A stretch of DNA of 64,000 bases from Balanoglossus misakiensis (taxonomy: Eukaryota; Hemichordata), in NCBI GenBank assembly GCA_040954595.2, contig CM082594.2, forward strand, positions 11,470,001-11,534,000, given 5' to 3'. Below the pieces are notes generated by a model. That model worked only from the letters and a program-made list of their open reading frames with translations. It did no database searches and had not been told where the DNA came from. A program made the translations under genes and the position numbers. The first letter of the stretch is position 1; every line of letters starts with the position of its first letter. Below, piece after piece: positions 63,428 through 64,000 of the stretch.

Positions 63428-64000
63428 ACACTAATGATTCCCTTGGTCTACATTGTTAAGTTCAACGTAATTGCTGTCAGTTTGATTCGCACGTCGAAAT
63501 TTAGGAAAAGGATAGCCACTCGACAGTTGTCTTTCGGTCTTACAGACCCAAAAAAGTGAAGTCATGTCATATTGTAAGTTTGGGACTGGCACAATTAAAA
63601 CGTGGTTCTTGTTTACATACTTTGGTGACCATGTGCTTAAGTTGTTTTTAATTTTATTAGCAAACGGATATTACATTCATGATTTATCAAGCCATTGAAC
63701 AAAATTGATTAACACGTTTAGCGTTTAAAGAAAATGCTATTTAAAAACTGGGCAGGTTGGCTATGACTCTGACAAAATAGCTTTCGGGAAAATGTCTGGT
63801 TTATACATGTACAGTGGAAATGAAATGTTTTTTCTTATATTTTAAGTTTTTTCTACCTGGTAAGAAACGAGAATTTTATGAGGTATCTACGGCTGTGATT
63901 TTCATTGTGCAATATCAAGTTAAAACCCAAAGTCGTGAACTTGAACTCGGGACATTTGGACGACAAAACTTTCCGCCATCGACCATTATCGTTGCCGCCC
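63428..64000. other. Window end, nothing recognised
   Basis: AT-rich sequence without supportable genes. Confidence 0.4.

Noticed and set aside
1-64000. Search for CRISPR arrays, operons, insertion sequences and viral insertions
   Set aside because: No regularly spaced repeats, transposase or viral polymerase-type motifs were seen; the window is ordinary animal chromosomal DNA.

Overview
The window is animal nuclear DNA. Evidence: AT-rich sequence, genes split by GT-AG introns, YY1-type start sites, a split homeobox gene, a eukaryotic tRNA with internal A and B boxes, and no bacterial-style gene packing. The proteins (HUS1, melanoregulin, Mnx, an insulin/relaxin-like peptide) fit an invertebrate deuterostome: hemichordate, echinoderm or amphioxus. 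The sequence alone does not decide between these. No transposon, virus or CRISPR array was recognised.

Layout. From 1 to 6.8 kb I see no clear coding sequence, only simple repeats and a CRE/ETS promoter-like patch near 5.9 kb. From 6.9 to 18.2 kb there is a compact gene cluster. It holds a single-coding-exon insulin/relaxin-like peptide (minus, 6877-7266), a complete 8-exon HUS1 checkpoint clamp gene (minus, 8812-10830), an intronless tRNA-Arg(CCG) (plus, 11203-11275), a complete 5-exon melanoregulin gene (plus, 12620-14506), and a 5-coding-exon gene for an unrecognised Gln-rich/acidic, probably nuclear protein (minus, 15210-17812). I reconstructed HUS1, melanoregulin, the Gln-rich gene and Mnx exon by exon; every junction keeps frame and uses GT/AG sites.

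From 18.2 kb to about 55 kb the only recognised gene is the homeobox gene Mnx (minus, 34223-47357; 3 coding exons, 309 aa, introns of 11.5 kb and 0.7 kb). It has an eh1-like N-terminus, a full homeodomain split at the classical 44/45 position, and an acidic tail. The gene-poor flanks and long intron are typical of the regulatory territory of a developmental transcription factor. They contain clusters of homeodomain, POU and Otx-like sites, near-perfect hairpins, and a marked excess of the palindrome TCACGTGA. A candidate first coding exon of another minus-strand gene starts at 55890, with a YY1-type start and a perfect donor. The last 8 kb hold only a weak candidate first exon at 63053.

The genes do not form a single pathway. 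HUS1 acts in DNA-damage signalling, melanoregulin in lysosome-related organelle transport, Mnx in motor-neuron/endoderm-type patterning, and the peptide in endocrine signalling. The items I would check first are the insulin-like gene with its odd cysteine spacing and no usual processing sites, the frame-shifted-looking exon near 55.25 kb, and the clustered TCACGTGA palindromes around Mnx.
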